Assembly (NCBI GenBank): GCA_031409875.1
Contig: JANNYB010000042.1
Location: 1-22,539 of the forward strand
Direction of reading: 5' to 3'
DNA: 22,539 bases
DNA from: CALMEH01 sp031409875
GTDB taxonomy: Bacteria > Acidobacteriota > Blastocatellia > Pyrinomonadales > Pyrinomonadaceae
A program made the position numbers and the translations under genes. The stretch's first letter is position 1. Each line of letters begins with the position of its first letter. Positions 22,539-22,539 of this stretch are shown here, in pieces. The notes beneath the pieces are model-generated. The model worked only from the letters and a program-made list of their open reading frames with translations, was not told the DNA's origin and searched no databases.

Positions 22539-22539
22539 G

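Overview
The window looks like a chromosomal segment from a moderately AT-rich, Gram-negative-type bacterium. Secreted and export-type proteins, an acidobacterial style of gene content (M1 aminopeptidase, CapA lipoprotein, YCF48-like beta-propeller, sugar transferase plus polysaccharide export protein) and abundant short palindromic and 7-bp repeats make Acidobacteriota (Blastocatellia-like) my best guess. That assignment is an inference from gene content, not from a marker gene.

Layout. 1-3.3 kb: the 3' part of an M1 aminopeptidase, a small terminal-inverted-repeat element, and a leftward CapA-type lipoprotein. 3.4-15.9 kb: a rightward operon-like block built on the iron-sulfur cluster (SUF) genes, in the order Rrf2-type regulator, sufB, sufC, sufD, sufS. 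The SUF genes are not contiguous. Between sufB and sufC lie a PD-(D/E)XK-like protein, a secreted protein, an MntA/HepT-type toxin-antitoxin pair with a frameshifted toxin, a RidA-family protein, a PhzF-family protein, an RlaP-like nucleotidyltransferase and a zinc ribbon. An isoprenylcysteine-methyltransferase-like membrane protein sits between sufC and sufD. A ribbon-helix-helix protein, an ApaLI-like restriction endonuclease with its methyltransferase, and a small conserved protein sit between sufD and sufS. A strong hairpin terminator closes the block.

16-19.7 kb: a secreted trypsin-like protease with an unknown C-terminal half, a small unknown protein, a cupin, and a DUF4932-like secreted protein. 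19.7-20.1 kb: leftward tRNA-Val(TAC) and tRNA-Asp(GTC) with a shared promoter and terminator. 20.1-22.5 kb: leftward YCF48-like propeller, polysaccharide export protein and sugar transferase (cut by the window edge), probably part of an exopolysaccharide locus.

The most unusual structure is in the SUF block. A decayed second copy of the sufB 3' end lies downstream of the PD-(D/E)XK gene (6088-6144), and a decayed second copy of the sufS 5' end lies upstream of the small gene before sufS (14378-14418). The two scars are mirror images and suggest single genes were inserted beside suf genes by recombination anchored in the suf genes. Repeats also reach into genes: 7-bp repeats and a palindromic element are read in frame inside the aminopeptidase and SufD, and several genes have their stop codon inside a repeat. 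No stretch longer than about 300 bases lacks a gene; the larger gaps (1985-2154, 3256-3488, 15938-16077, 21922-22121) hold the repeats, promoters and terminators listed.
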